Origin: Clostridiales bacterium
Lineage (GTDB): Bacteria; Bacillota; Clostridia; Saccharofermentanales; Saccharofermentanaceae
Length of the DNA: 33,230 bases
Assembly: GCA_017615755.1 (NCBI GenBank)
Contig: JAFZZM010000060.1
Span: forward strand, 1 to 33,230
Direction of reading: 5' to 3'
The position numbers and the translations under genes were made by a program. A model generated the notes under the pieces. It was given only the letters and a program-made list of their open reading frames with translations, did no database searches and was not told the DNA's origin. This document shows positions 22,669-30,605 of this stretch, one piece after another (within the stretch, counting starts at the first letter, position 1; each line of letters opens with the position of its first letter).

Positions 22669-23811
22669 ATGATTTCTGCAGTGATTTTCGATATGGACGG
22701 CGTCCTTTTCGACAGTGAACCGTACCACGATCAGACCACCACTTCGATTCTCGAGAGCTATGGCGTCAAGAACGCCTACGAAGCGATCCGTCCTTATGTG
22801 GGACGCACATCGGAGGATATGTGGGCGGACTTGAAGGCCAAGTACGGCATCAAGGCGTCGGTGGAAGATCTTACCGAACTGCAGTGGAAAAAGAACGTAG
22901 CAGGCTTAAAGGATTCGGGACTCGAGCGCTCCGAGGGTCTGACCGAACTTCTGAACTATTGCCATGAGAACGGCATCAAGATCGCAGTGGCCTCTTCGTC
23001 GAGACAGGATTTCGTCGAGGCGGTCTTTGACCACCTGAACCTGTGGCAGTACGTGGAAGTCTTCGCAAGTGGTTTTGAAGTGGAACATGGAAAACCCATG
23101 CCGGATATTTTCCTTCTTGCCGCGACAAGACTGGATATCGATCCCGAGCGATGCCTCGTAGTCGAAGATTCTACGGCGGGCGTCCAGGCAGGACGTATGG
23201 CGGGCATGTACACCATCGGCTACGATAACCCGACGAGTGGCGGTCAGAATGTCAATGCGGCCGACGTCGTCGTCAAATCCCTTTCGGAGATCCAGCCGAT
23301 CATTGAGAAGCTTTCGACCGTGAAGCTTCTTCCGGTCAATTCACCAACGAGAAAAATGGCTGTGGTGTCCCTGGCGGAGATCATCTGGAACGAATGGTTC
23401 CCGAACATCATCTCGCAGGAACAGATCAACTATATGGTCAAGAAATATCAGAGCATGCCGGCTATCGATGAAGCCATCGAGAAAAACGGCTACGAATACT
23501 TCCTTCTGATCCTGGGCGACACACCAGTCGGATATATGGGCGTCGTTCCTGATAACGATGCACTTCTTCTGTCCAAGCTCTATCTCATGAAGCCGTTCCG
23601 CGGCGAGAGAAGAAGCAACATCCTTTTTGACAAGGCCGAAGAAGTGGCGAAAGAGAAGGGCTTTTCGAAAGTGCGCCTCTTCGTCAACCGCCGCAACTAT
23701 AACTCGGTACGTGTGTATCTGCGTAAAGGATACCGCATCATCGAAGAGAAGAAGACCGACATCGGCGAGGGCTTCATCTGCGATGATTACCTGATGGAAA
23801 AAGAACTCTGA
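22669..23811 (+). CDS. HAD phosphatase fused to a GNAT acetyltransferase
   Basis: A 380-residue two-domain protein. Residues 1-215 are a HAD hydrolase of the beta-phosphoglucomutase-like group: Asp8 and Asp10 in FDMDGVLFDSE, the SSS motif II (AVASSSRQDF), Lys in HGKPMPDIF and VVEDSTAGVQAG. Residues about 230-380 form a GNAT domain, with LLSKLYLMKPFRGERRSNIL in place of the usual acetyl-CoA loop and FVNRRNYNSVRVYLRKGYR near the end. The HAD part should act on a small phosphate ester such as a sugar phosphate; the acceptor for the acetyl group is unknown. GAGGAG lies ahead of the ATG. The 58-base gap after purF has no terminator, so the pair is likely co-transcribed. Confidence 0.9.
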   Translation: MISAVIFDMDGVLFDSEPYHDQTTTSILESYGVKNAYEAIRPYVGRTSEDMWADLKAKYGIKASVEDLTELQWKKNVAGLKDSGLERSEGLTELLNYCHENGIKIAVASSSRQDFVEAVFDHLNLWQYVEVFASGFEVEHGKPMPDIFLLAATRLDIDPERCLVVEDSTAGVQAGRMAGMYTIGYDNPTSGGQNVNAADVVVKSLSEIQPIIEKLSTVKLLPVNSPTRKMAVVSLAEIIWNEWFPNIISQEQINYMVKKYQSMPAIDEAIEKNGYEYFLLILGDTPVGYMGVVPDNDALLLSKLYLMKPFRGERRSNILFDKAEEVAKEKGFSKVRLFVNRRNYNSVRVYLRKGYRIIEEKKTDIGEGFICDDYLMEKEL

Positions 23812-23865
23812 GAAGAAAGAAGAATACTTTCCGGGACAAGTGCTTTTGCTGAAGAAAATGCACTC

Positions 23866-23915
23866 AAGTTAGTCGGGATCGGCGATTTATGCGCACCCGA
23901 CTAACTTTCGTTTTG
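23866..23915 (+). terminator. Terminator after the HAD-GNAT gene
   Basis: AAGTTAGTCGGG (23866-23877) and CCCGACTAACTT (23896-23907) form a perfect 12-pair stem with an 18-base loop, followed by TCGTTTT. Confidence 0.85.
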
Positions 23916-23943
23916 GCAGCGTCATAAAATCTTGATTCTACTG

Positions 23944-23949
23944 TATAAT
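23944..23949 (+). promoter_or_regulatory. -10 box of the LRR gene cluster
   Basis: A perfect TATAAT 36 bases before the first LRR gene. No good -35 lies at the right distance, so an activator or alternative contact may be needed. Confidence 0.5.
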
Positions 23950-23984
23950 GGAAAGGTAGTCATCAGGAAAGAAGGTGGAAGTGG

Positions 23985-25811
23985 ATGAAAAGAAAGATTT
24001 TTGCGGCAGTGGGGCTGTGTCTGGCCCTGACTCTTGGTTCGGCTCTGGTGGGGGGAGCGAAGAAGAGTGTTCGTGCCGATGAGGAAGAGGAGAAAGTGGT
24101 GTCCGAAGATATACAGGATGTCGTCATAGACGAGACGACATTCCCGGATCCGTTTTTCCGTATGTATGTGAAGGAAAACATCGATAATGGCGATGGTGTT
24201 CTGAAGAAAGGTGAGATTCTCTCGACGAAGGAAATCAAAACTTTTGAGGAAAGAATAAAAGATCTGACGGGAATCGAGTATTTCACGGAATTGGAGCTTT
24301 TATTCTGTTCGCCGGAGGCATTCGGATCCGAGCCCGAAGAAAGAGGCAATCTTTCCAAACTGGATGTCAGCAAGAATACAAAATTGAAGGGGCTTATTTG
24401 TTCGGGAGGCAAACTTACGGAACTGGATGTTTCGAATAATCCGGACTTGCTGGTTTTGGAGTGCAATTGCAATAATATTACCTCTTTGGATCTGAGTAAA
24501 CAGACGAAATTGACGGAGCTTGAATGTGCATGTAGCCCGATGGAAACGCTGATCATCGGAAACAACCCGGATCTGGCATATTTATTGTGTTTTGATTGCA
24601 AACTGACAGAACTGGACGTCAGCAGATTCAGTAAACTGGTCGATCTGGACTGTTCACAGAACAAACTTTCAAGTCTGAATGTAAGTAACTGTACGGAATT
24701 GGTCTGGCTGCATTGCTACAATAACCAGCTTACGGAACTGGATGTGAGTAAGAACGTAAATCTTGAGACACTTGATTGCGATGGCAACAAACTGAAAGAA
24801 CTGGATCTCAGCAAGAACGAAAATCTGATGAACTGCTTTATTGCCCATAACCAGATCAGCAAACTGGATATCAGTAAGTGCAGACCGCTTCTGGAGAAAC
24901 TGGCTGACCCGGATACAGTGCAAAGTGAATATGAAGATCGGGATGACAAGACATATCAGTACCTGATTGGCAATTCCATAATACTCGAGACGGATGTCGG
25001 AGTGGAATTGATCCCGTCGTTTGAAGAAATCAAGAAAAGGGGGCCGATCACTCCGGCTCCAGAAAAAGAACCAACCATCGGTGATTTCGTGGAGCGTCTC
25101 TATACAGAGGCACTGGGACGTCCTTCGGAAGAAGCAGGAAAGAAATACTGGATCGGAGAGATCACATCCGGAAGAAAGACAGGCGCGGACTGCGGATTGT
25201 TCTTCCTGCTTGGTGAAGAATTCACGAACAAAAAGCTTAGTGAAGAAGAACTGGTCGAGACATTGTACAAGACATTCTTCGGCCGTGAGTCCGAACCGGA
25301 TGGTAAAGCGTACTGGGTCGGTCAGCTGAAAAATGGTGTCAGCCGTGAGAGTGTCGTCCGTGGATTTATCGATTCCAAGGAGTGGTGCAACCTTTGTGCG
25401 GACTATGGCGTGCGTTCCGGAGCACCGACTGCGAAGGCGGAAAGACCGAGCAAGAAGGCGAACGCATTTGCGACGCGGTTATATATCTGCTGTCTCGGAA
25501 GAGACCCGGAAGAAGCGGGCCTTCAGTACTGGGCTCTGGCGCTGACGAATCTGGAAAAGACCGGAGCGGAAGCGGCGAAGCAGTTCTTCGGATCCGCGGA
25601 ATTCGTGAACCTTGCGACAACGGACGAAGAGTATGTGACAAGGTTGTATACGACCTTTATGGACAGAGAGCCGGAAGAGGGCGGATTCGCATACTGGGTC
25701 GGCCAGCTTAAGCAGGGCGTGTCCCGTGAGCAGGTGCTGGCAGCATTTGCCGTGTCACCGGAATTCACGCAGATCTGCGCGGACTATGGCATCGAGCGCG
25801 GTACGGTATAA
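23985..25811 (+). CDS. Secreted LRR/DUF4214 protein 1
   Basis: A 608-residue exported protein. A Sec signal with an AxA-like VRA end fits cleavage near residue 31. Residues about 45-75 hold TFPDPFFRMYV and a degenerate EF-hand-like loop (DNGDGVLKKGE, one residue short). Next come eight full 21-residue leucine-rich repeats of the form LDVSxNxxLxxLxCxxN plus a closing one, at about residues 123-310. Residues 362-608 carry four DUF4214-type units (FVERLYTEALGR, LVETLYKTFFGR, FATRLYICCLGR, YVTRLYTTFMDR, each followed by a YW motif). There is no LPXTG, SLH or C-terminal membrane span. DUF4214 occurs in surface and extracellular proteins; binding by the LRR part and attachment by DUF4214 is inference. 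It has the shortest LRR region of the four. AAGGTGG lies ahead of the ATG. Confidence 0.88.
   Translation: MKRKIFAAVGLCLALTLGSALVGGAKKSVRADEEEEKVVSEDIQDVVIDETTFPDPFFRMYVKENIDNGDGVLKKGEILSTKEIKTFEERIKDLTGIEYFTELELLFCSPEAFGSEPEERGNLSKLDVSKNTKLKGLICSGGKLTELDVSNNPDLLVLECNCNNITSLDLSKQTKLTELECACSPMETLIIGNNPDLAYLLCFDCKLTELDVSRFSKLVDLDCSQNKLSSLNVSNCTELVWLHCYNNQLTELDVSKNVNLETLDCDGNKLKELDLSKNENLMNCFIAHNQISKLDISKCRPLLEKLADPDTVQSEYEDRDDKTYQYLIGNSIILETDVGVELIPSFEEIKKRGPITPAPEKEPTIGDFVERLYTEALGRPSEEAGKKYWIGEITSGRKTGADCGLFFLLGEEFTNKKLSEEELVETLYKTFFGRESEPDGKAYWVGQLKNGVSRESVVRGFIDSKEWCNLCADYGVRSGAPTAKAERPSKKANAFATRLYICCLGRDPEEAGLQYWALALTNLEKTGAEAAKQFFGSAEFVNLATTDEEYVTRLYTTFMDREPEEGGFAYWVGQLKQGVSREQVLAAFAVSPEFTQICADYGIERGTV
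25068..25811 (+). repeat. 744-base DUF4214 module, copy 1
   Basis: The 3' part of LRR gene 1. The same module of identical length and very high identity ends genes 2 (27347-28090) and 3 (29629-30372). Stretches of dozens of bases are identical, with patchy differences. Confidence 0.9.
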
Positions 25812-25864
25812 CGTGTAACAGGAAAAAACGGGGGAATGAATCAGAAAGGTGTGTAGAATAATAT

Positions 25865-28090
25865 ATGAAAAAAGTAACAATCGCTAGCATAAGCTTCGCA
25901 TTGGCAAGTGCTTTTGCCGTGACAGGCGCAATCGGAGCAGGAGTACGGGCGGACGACGCAGGTCAGACGCCCCAAGCGGCAAAAGTACCAATCAATGAGA
26001 CAAACTTCCCGGATAAGAAATTCCGGCAGTATGTTTCTGATTCTTACGACCGGAATCAGAATGGCGTTCTTGAGCCGCGTGAATATTTACAGGTTAGAGA
26101 GTTTGATATCGAGACTAATGGTATTCGTTCGTTGAAGGGAATCGAGTTTTTTACCAACATTGATTACCTTCATTGTACACCTGACGAATATGCTCCAGAT
26201 GAAGAGAAAGACGGACTACAAGAACTGGATGTAAGTGGTCTTAAAAGACTGGAGTGCCTGAATTGCGCAGGAAACTCGCTGAAGAGCCTGGATGTCAGTA
26301 AGAACACTTCCTTGAAGATACTGGAATGTCAGATAAACCTTATTGAGGATCTGAATATTTCGGGGAATACAGAACTGGAATACCTTGATGTTGCCTGGAA
26401 TGAGATCACGGATCTGGACGTAAGCGATAAGACCAACCTGGAAACTATTCATGCGGAATATAACAAGCTCACGAGTCTGGATGTAAGTAAGATGACAGCA
26501 TTGAAAACTCTGGACCTGGACGGAAACATGCTGGAAAAACTGGATGTGAGTAAGAATCTGAAGCTGCAGGATCTTTTTTGTGATGCAAATAAGCTCAAAA
26601 ATCTGGATGTTAGCAAGAACACGCAACTGAGATATCTCGGGTTTAGTGAAAATCCTCTGGAATCGGTTGTTATCGGTGATAAACCGGAACTGGTGCATCT
26701 ATACTGTGGCGAGTGTAACATGAAGGAACTGGATCCCGGCAAGTTTCCGGAGCTGCTTGTGCTTGCCTGCGATGGGAATGAACTTACCAAACTGGACGTC
26801 AGCAATAACCCGAAACTGTACGAGCTCTATGCCGAAGGAAACAAACTTACAACCCTGGATGTCAGTCAGAATCCGAGATTGGAAACTCTCACTGTCGGTT
26901 ACAATCAGTTAACGGAACTGGATGTCAGTCAGAATCCGATACTGGATCACCTCTATGTTGAGGGAAATCAGCTTACGGAAATTGATGTCAGCCATAATGT
27001 GGAATTGATGGCTCTTCATGCTTATGAGAATCAGCTCGTGAAAATCGATCTTAGGCATAATTCGGACCTCAGCAGACTGTTTATCGCGGACAATGCGATC
27101 GCGAGTCTGGATCTGAGTATGAATACAAAACTCGAATATTTGCAAGTGCACTACAACAAGATCGAAAAACTGGATATCTCAAATTGCCCGCGCCTGCTGG
27201 AGCAGCTTGCAGATCCGAAAGTAAAGAAGATCACCGTGTCAGGGAAAAAGGGTGATTACTATGGTTACACATTCTATGATGACCTTAGCAGTTGGTTGAC
27301 TTATGACAAGGATACGGAAGTGATCAGTACTCCGGCTTCGGAAAAAGAACCAACCATCGGTGATTTCGTGGAGCGTCTCTATACAGAGGCACTGGGACGT
27401 CCTTCGGAAGAAGCAGGAAAGAAATACTGGATCGAGGAGATCACCAGTGGAAGAAAGACCGGTGCGGACTGCGGATTGTTCTTCCTGCTGGGCGAAGAGT
27501 TCACGAACAGAAAGCTTAGTGAAGAAGATCTGGTCGAGACCTTGTACAAGACATTCTTCGGCCGTGAATCCGAACCGGACGGTAAGGCGTACTGGGTAGG
27601 CCAGCTCAAAAATGGAGTCAGCCGTGAGAGCGTCATACGTGGATTCATCGATTCGAAGGAATGGTGCAATCTCTGCGCGGACTATGGTGTAAGATCCGGT
27701 GCACCGACCGCGAAGGCGGAAAGACCGAGTAAGAAGGCGAAGGCATTTGCGACGCGGTTATACATGAACTGCCTCGGAAGAAATCCGGAAGAAGCGGGCC
27801 TTCAGTACTGGGCGCTGGCGCTGACGAATCTGGAGAAGACCGGAGCGGAAGCGGCGAAGCAATTTTTCGGATCCGCGGAATTCGTGAACCTTGCGACAAC
27901 GGACGAAGACTATGTGACAAGGTTGTACACGACCTTTATGGACAGATCACCGGAAACTGACGGCTTCGCGTACTGGGTCGGTCAGCTCTCGCAGGGTGTA
28001 TCCCGTGAGCAGGTACTGGCATCGTTTGCCGTGTCACCGGAGTTTACGCAGATATGCGCGGACTATGGTATCGAGCGCGGAACGGTGTAA
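25865..28090 (+). CDS. Secreted LRR/DUF4214 protein 2
   Basis: A 741-residue exported protein built like its neighbours. The signal peptide (ISFALASAFAVTGAIGAGVRA) differs from protein 1 but nearly equals that of protein 3. INETNFPDKKFRQYV is followed by a canonical EF-hand loop DRNQNGVLEPRE. Fifteen full 21-residue LRRs plus a closing one occupy about residues 119-450. The repeat ESVVIGDKPELVHLYCGEC lacks the LDVS core, and equivalent odd units occur in all four proteins. The DUF4214 module is residues 495-741. The gap to gene 1 is 53 bases without a terminator, so the genes are probably one operon. The GAAAGGTG ribosome site is about 13 bases from the ATG, a long spacing. Confidence 0.88.
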   Translation: MKKVTIASISFALASAFAVTGAIGAGVRADDAGQTPQAAKVPINETNFPDKKFRQYVSDSYDRNQNGVLEPREYLQVREFDIETNGIRSLKGIEFFTNIDYLHCTPDEYAPDEEKDGLQELDVSGLKRLECLNCAGNSLKSLDVSKNTSLKILECQINLIEDLNISGNTELEYLDVAWNEITDLDVSDKTNLETIHAEYNKLTSLDVSKMTALKTLDLDGNMLEKLDVSKNLKLQDLFCDANKLKNLDVSKNTQLRYLGFSENPLESVVIGDKPELVHLYCGECNMKELDPGKFPELLVLACDGNELTKLDVSNNPKLYELYAEGNKLTTLDVSQNPRLETLTVGYNQLTELDVSQNPILDHLYVEGNQLTEIDVSHNVELMALHAYENQLVKIDLRHNSDLSRLFIADNAIASLDLSMNTKLEYLQVHYNKIEKLDISNCPRLLEQLADPKVKKITVSGKKGDYYGYTFYDDLSSWLTYDKDTEVISTPASEKEPTIGDFVERLYTEALGRPSEEAGKKYWIEEITSGRKTGADCGLFFLLGEEFTNRKLSEEDLVETLYKTFFGRESEPDGKAYWVGQLKNGVSRESVIRGFIDSKEWCNLCADYGVRSGAPTAKAERPSKKAKAFATRLYMNCLGRNPEEAGLQYWALALTNLEKTGAEAAKQFFGSAEFVNLATTDEDYVTRLYTTFMDRSPETDGFAYWVGQLSQGVSREQVLASFAVSPEFTQICADYGIERGTV
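27347..28090 (+). repeat. 744-base DUF4214 module, copy 2
   Basis: The first 80 or so bases match copy 1 almost exactly (both encode EPTIGDFVERLYTEALGRPS with the same codons). Further on it shares variants with copy 3 instead, such as EEDLVET in place of EEELVET. Confidence 0.9.
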
Positions 28091-28140
28091 CATACGGAAA
28101 GAAAAAGCGGGGGGGAATCAATAAGAAAGGTGTGTAGAAC

Positions 28141-30372
28141 ATGAAAATGAAAAAAGTAGCGATCAGCAGCATAAGCCTCGCATTGGCAAGTGCTTTTGCC
28201 GTGACAGGCGCAATCGGCGCAGGCGTAAGGGCGGACGGCGCAAGTCAGACGGCCAAAGCAGAGAAGATACCGATCAATGTGACAAACTTCCCGGATAAGG
28301 TTTTCCGGGAGTATGTATCTGAATACTACGACCAGGATCAGAATGGCTTCCTTGATCCGCGTGAGTATTTAGATGTTGATGAGTTTTTTGTCGGAACTCA
28401 AAATATTCGTTCGTTGAAGGGAATCGAGTTTTTTACCAACATTGTTTACCTTCATTGTACGCCCGGCGAATATGGTACAAATGATGAGGTGAAAGTCGGA
28501 CTACAAGAACTGGATGTCAGCGGTCTTGAAAATCTGGTGTGCCTGGAATGTTCGGGAAACTCGCTGAAAAGCCTGGATGTCAGCAAGAACGCTGCCTTAC
28601 GGACACTGGAATGTAGGATAAACCTTATTGAGGATCTTGATATTTCGGGGAATACAGAGCTGCAATATCTTGATGCATCCTGGAATCAGATCACGGAGCT
28701 GGACGTAAGTAATAATACTAAACTGGAAACTTTATATGCGTATTATAACAAGCTCACTAGTCTGGATATAATTAACCTGACAGCATTGAAAACTCTGAGG
28801 CTGGACGATAACGAGCTGGAAAATCTGGATGTGAGTAAGAATCTGGAACTGCAGGAACTGGGATGTTCTACAAATAAGCTCAAAAATCTGGATTTCAGCA
28901 AGAATGCGAAACTGGTGGATCTTACGGTTTCCGAGAATCCGCTGGAAACACTTGTTATCGGTGATAAGCCGTATCTGGAAACCCTGGCATGTTCCGAGTG
29001 TAATATGAAGGAACTGGATCCCGGCAAGTATCCTACGCTGAGGGAGCTGTACTGTGGGGCGAATGAATTCACCAAACTGGACGTTAGCAATAACCCGAAA
29101 CTGGAACGTTTATATATCGGAGACAGCAAATTCACAACATTAGATGTGAGTAAGAATCCGGAATTGTTAACTCTCGATGCCGGAATCAATCAGTTAACGG
29201 AACTGGATGTCAGTCATAATCCGAAACTGAAGTCTCTCTTCGTTGAAGAAAATCAGCTTACGGAAATTGATGTCAGCCATAATCCGGAACTGGAAGGTCT
29301 CCTTGTTTATGAGAATAAACTCACGAAAATCGATGTCAGCCATAATCCGGAACTGGATAGCCTTTTTATCGCGGATAACGAGATTACAAGGCTGGATCTG
29401 AGTAAAAATGCAAAACTCGGTTTTTTGAGAGCAAACTACAACAAGATCGAAAAACTGGATATCTCAAATTGCCCGCGCCTGCAGGAGCAGCTTGTGGATC
29501 CGGAAGTAAAGAAAATCACCGTGTCCGGAAAAAAAGGTGAATACTATGGTTATACATTCTTTGATGAATTAAGCTGCTGGCTGACTTATGACAAGGATAC
29601 GGAAGTGATCACTACGGCTCCGGTAAAAGAACCGACCATCGGTGATTTTGTGGAGAGACTGTATACGGAGGCGCTGGGACGTCCTTCGGAGGAAGAAGGA
29701 AAGAAATACTGGATCGGAGAGATCACATCCGGAAGAAAGACAGGCGCGGACTGCGGATTGTTCTTCCTTCTGGGCGAAGAGTTTACGAACAGAAAGCTTA
29801 GTGAAGAAGATCTGGTCGAGACTTTATACAAGACATTCTTCGGCCGTGAATCCGAACCGGACGGTAAGGCATACTGGGTAGGCCAGCTCAAAAATGGCGT
29901 CAGCCGTGAGAGCGTCGTTCGTGGATTCATTGATTCCAAGGAATGGTGCAATCTTTGCGCGGACTATGGCGTGCGTTCCGGTGCACCGACTGCAAAGGCA
30001 GAAAGACCGAGTAAGAAGGCGAAGGCATTTGCAACGAGATTATACATCTGCTGCCTCGGAAGAGATCCGGAAGAAGCGGGCCTTCAGTACTGGGCGCTGG
30101 CGCTGACAAATCTGGAGAAGACCGGAGCGGAAGCGGCGAAGCAGTTCTTCGGATCCGCGGAATTCATTAACCTTGCGACAACGGATGAAGAATATGTGAC
30201 GAGATTGTACACGACCTTTATGGACAGATCACCGGAAACTGACGGCTTCACGTACTGGGTAGGTCAGCTCTCGCAGGGTGTATCCCGTGAGCAGGTACTT
30301 GCAGCGTTTGCCGTGTCACCGGAGTTCACGCAGATCTGCGCGGACTACGGTATCGAGCGCGGTACGGTCTGA
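28141..30372 (+). CDS. Secreted LRR/DUF4214 protein 3
   Basis: A 743-residue close paralogue of protein 2. The signal ends in VRA, followed by INVTNFPDKVFREYV and the EF-hand loop DQDQNGFLDPRE. There are fifteen full 21-residue LRRs plus a closing one. Most of the differences from protein 2 fall on positions inside the repeats that would face outward on the LRR surface, while the LDVSxN frame is kept. The DUF4214 module is residues 497-743. The leader shares GAAAGGTGTGTAGAA with gene 2, so the duplicated unit includes the ribosome site. ATG codons at 28141 and 28147 are both possible; the first is eight bases from GGTG. It ends at a terminator. Confidence 0.88.
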   Translation: MKMKKVAISSISLALASAFAVTGAIGAGVRADGASQTAKAEKIPINVTNFPDKVFREYVSEYYDQDQNGFLDPREYLDVDEFFVGTQNIRSLKGIEFFTNIVYLHCTPGEYGTNDEVKVGLQELDVSGLENLVCLECSGNSLKSLDVSKNAALRTLECRINLIEDLDISGNTELQYLDASWNQITELDVSNNTKLETLYAYYNKLTSLDIINLTALKTLRLDDNELENLDVSKNLELQELGCSTNKLKNLDFSKNAKLVDLTVSENPLETLVIGDKPYLETLACSECNMKELDPGKYPTLRELYCGANEFTKLDVSNNPKLERLYIGDSKFTTLDVSKNPELLTLDAGINQLTELDVSHNPKLKSLFVEENQLTEIDVSHNPELEGLLVYENKLTKIDVSHNPELDSLFIADNEITRLDLSKNAKLGFLRANYNKIEKLDISNCPRLQEQLVDPEVKKITVSGKKGEYYGYTFFDELSCWLTYDKDTEVITTAPVKEPTIGDFVERLYTEALGRPSEEEGKKYWIGEITSGRKTGADCGLFFLLGEEFTNRKLSEEDLVETLYKTFFGRESEPDGKAYWVGQLKNGVSRESVVRGFIDSKEWCNLCADYGVRSGAPTAKAERPSKKAKAFATRLYICCLGRDPEEAGLQYWALALTNLEKTGAEAAKQFFGSAEFINLATTDEEYVTRLYTTFMDRSPETDGFTYWVGQLSQGVSREQVLAAFAVSPEFTQICADYGIERGTV
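29629..30372 (+). repeat. 744-base DUF4214 module, copy 3
   Basis: The opening codons differ from copies 1 and 2 (GAGAGACTG for GAGCGTCTC). The following block around 29698-29765 then matches copy 1 and not copy 2. This is a mosaic pattern. Confidence 0.9.
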
Positions 30373-30398
30373 TCTCGTTATACAGCTTTAGAAACACG

Positions 30399-30441
30399 GC
30401 CCCCCCGGCGATGCGAAACATGCGTCGACGGGGGCTTTTTC
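30399..30441 (+). terminator. Terminator after LRR gene 3
   Basis: GCCCCC at 30399-30404 pairs with GGGGGC at 30430-30435 around an inner, partly paired GC-rich region, followed by TTTTTC. It separates genes 1-3 from gene 4. The gap 30373-30605 otherwise holds AT-rich DNA with a TATAAG box at 30511-30516 and a leader hairpin. Confidence 0.8.
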
Positions 30442-30510
30442 ATTTCGCTGAAAGATATGTGACCCAAAGTGACAAAATGTTAATTTTCTTTTCGATTTTT
30501 GTGGTTTAGT

Positions 30511-30516
30511 ATAAGA
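30511..30516 (+). promoter_or_regulatory. Possible -10 box of LRR gene 4
   Basis: TATAAG about 90 bases before the ATG, with no convincing -35. Gene 4 needs its own promoter because a terminator lies upstream. Confidence 0.35.
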
Positions 30517-30563
30517 TGAGTGGCAAATGATCATTAGCTGGGGGGCATATTATTTCGAGTCAA

Positions 30564-30588
30564 CTTATCGGGCAAAACTTCCGATAAG
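30564..30588 (+). promoter_or_regulatory. Leader hairpin before LRR gene 4
   Basis: CTTATCGG and CCGATAAG pair perfectly around a nine-base loop, seven bases ahead of the AGGAGG site. It may control translation of gene 4. No known riboswitch consensus was recognised. Confidence 0.45.
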
Positions 30589-30605
30589 CTATATAGGAGG
30601 AGACT

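Larger units (their letters stand above)
759..28197. repeat. Iterated 10-mer AAGTGCTTTT, 11 copies
   Basis: Exact copies read AAGTGCTTTT at 1307, 3498, 11947, 21099, 23838, 25906 and 28188. The reverse complement AAAAGCACTT starts at 759, 1517, 2582 and 4193. The pair at 25906 and 28188 lies in paralogous genes, so ten are independent. Single-mismatch copies occur near 2217, 8683, 9328, 23067 and 31128. For equal base use about 0.06 copies are expected on both strands. Confidence 0.75.
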
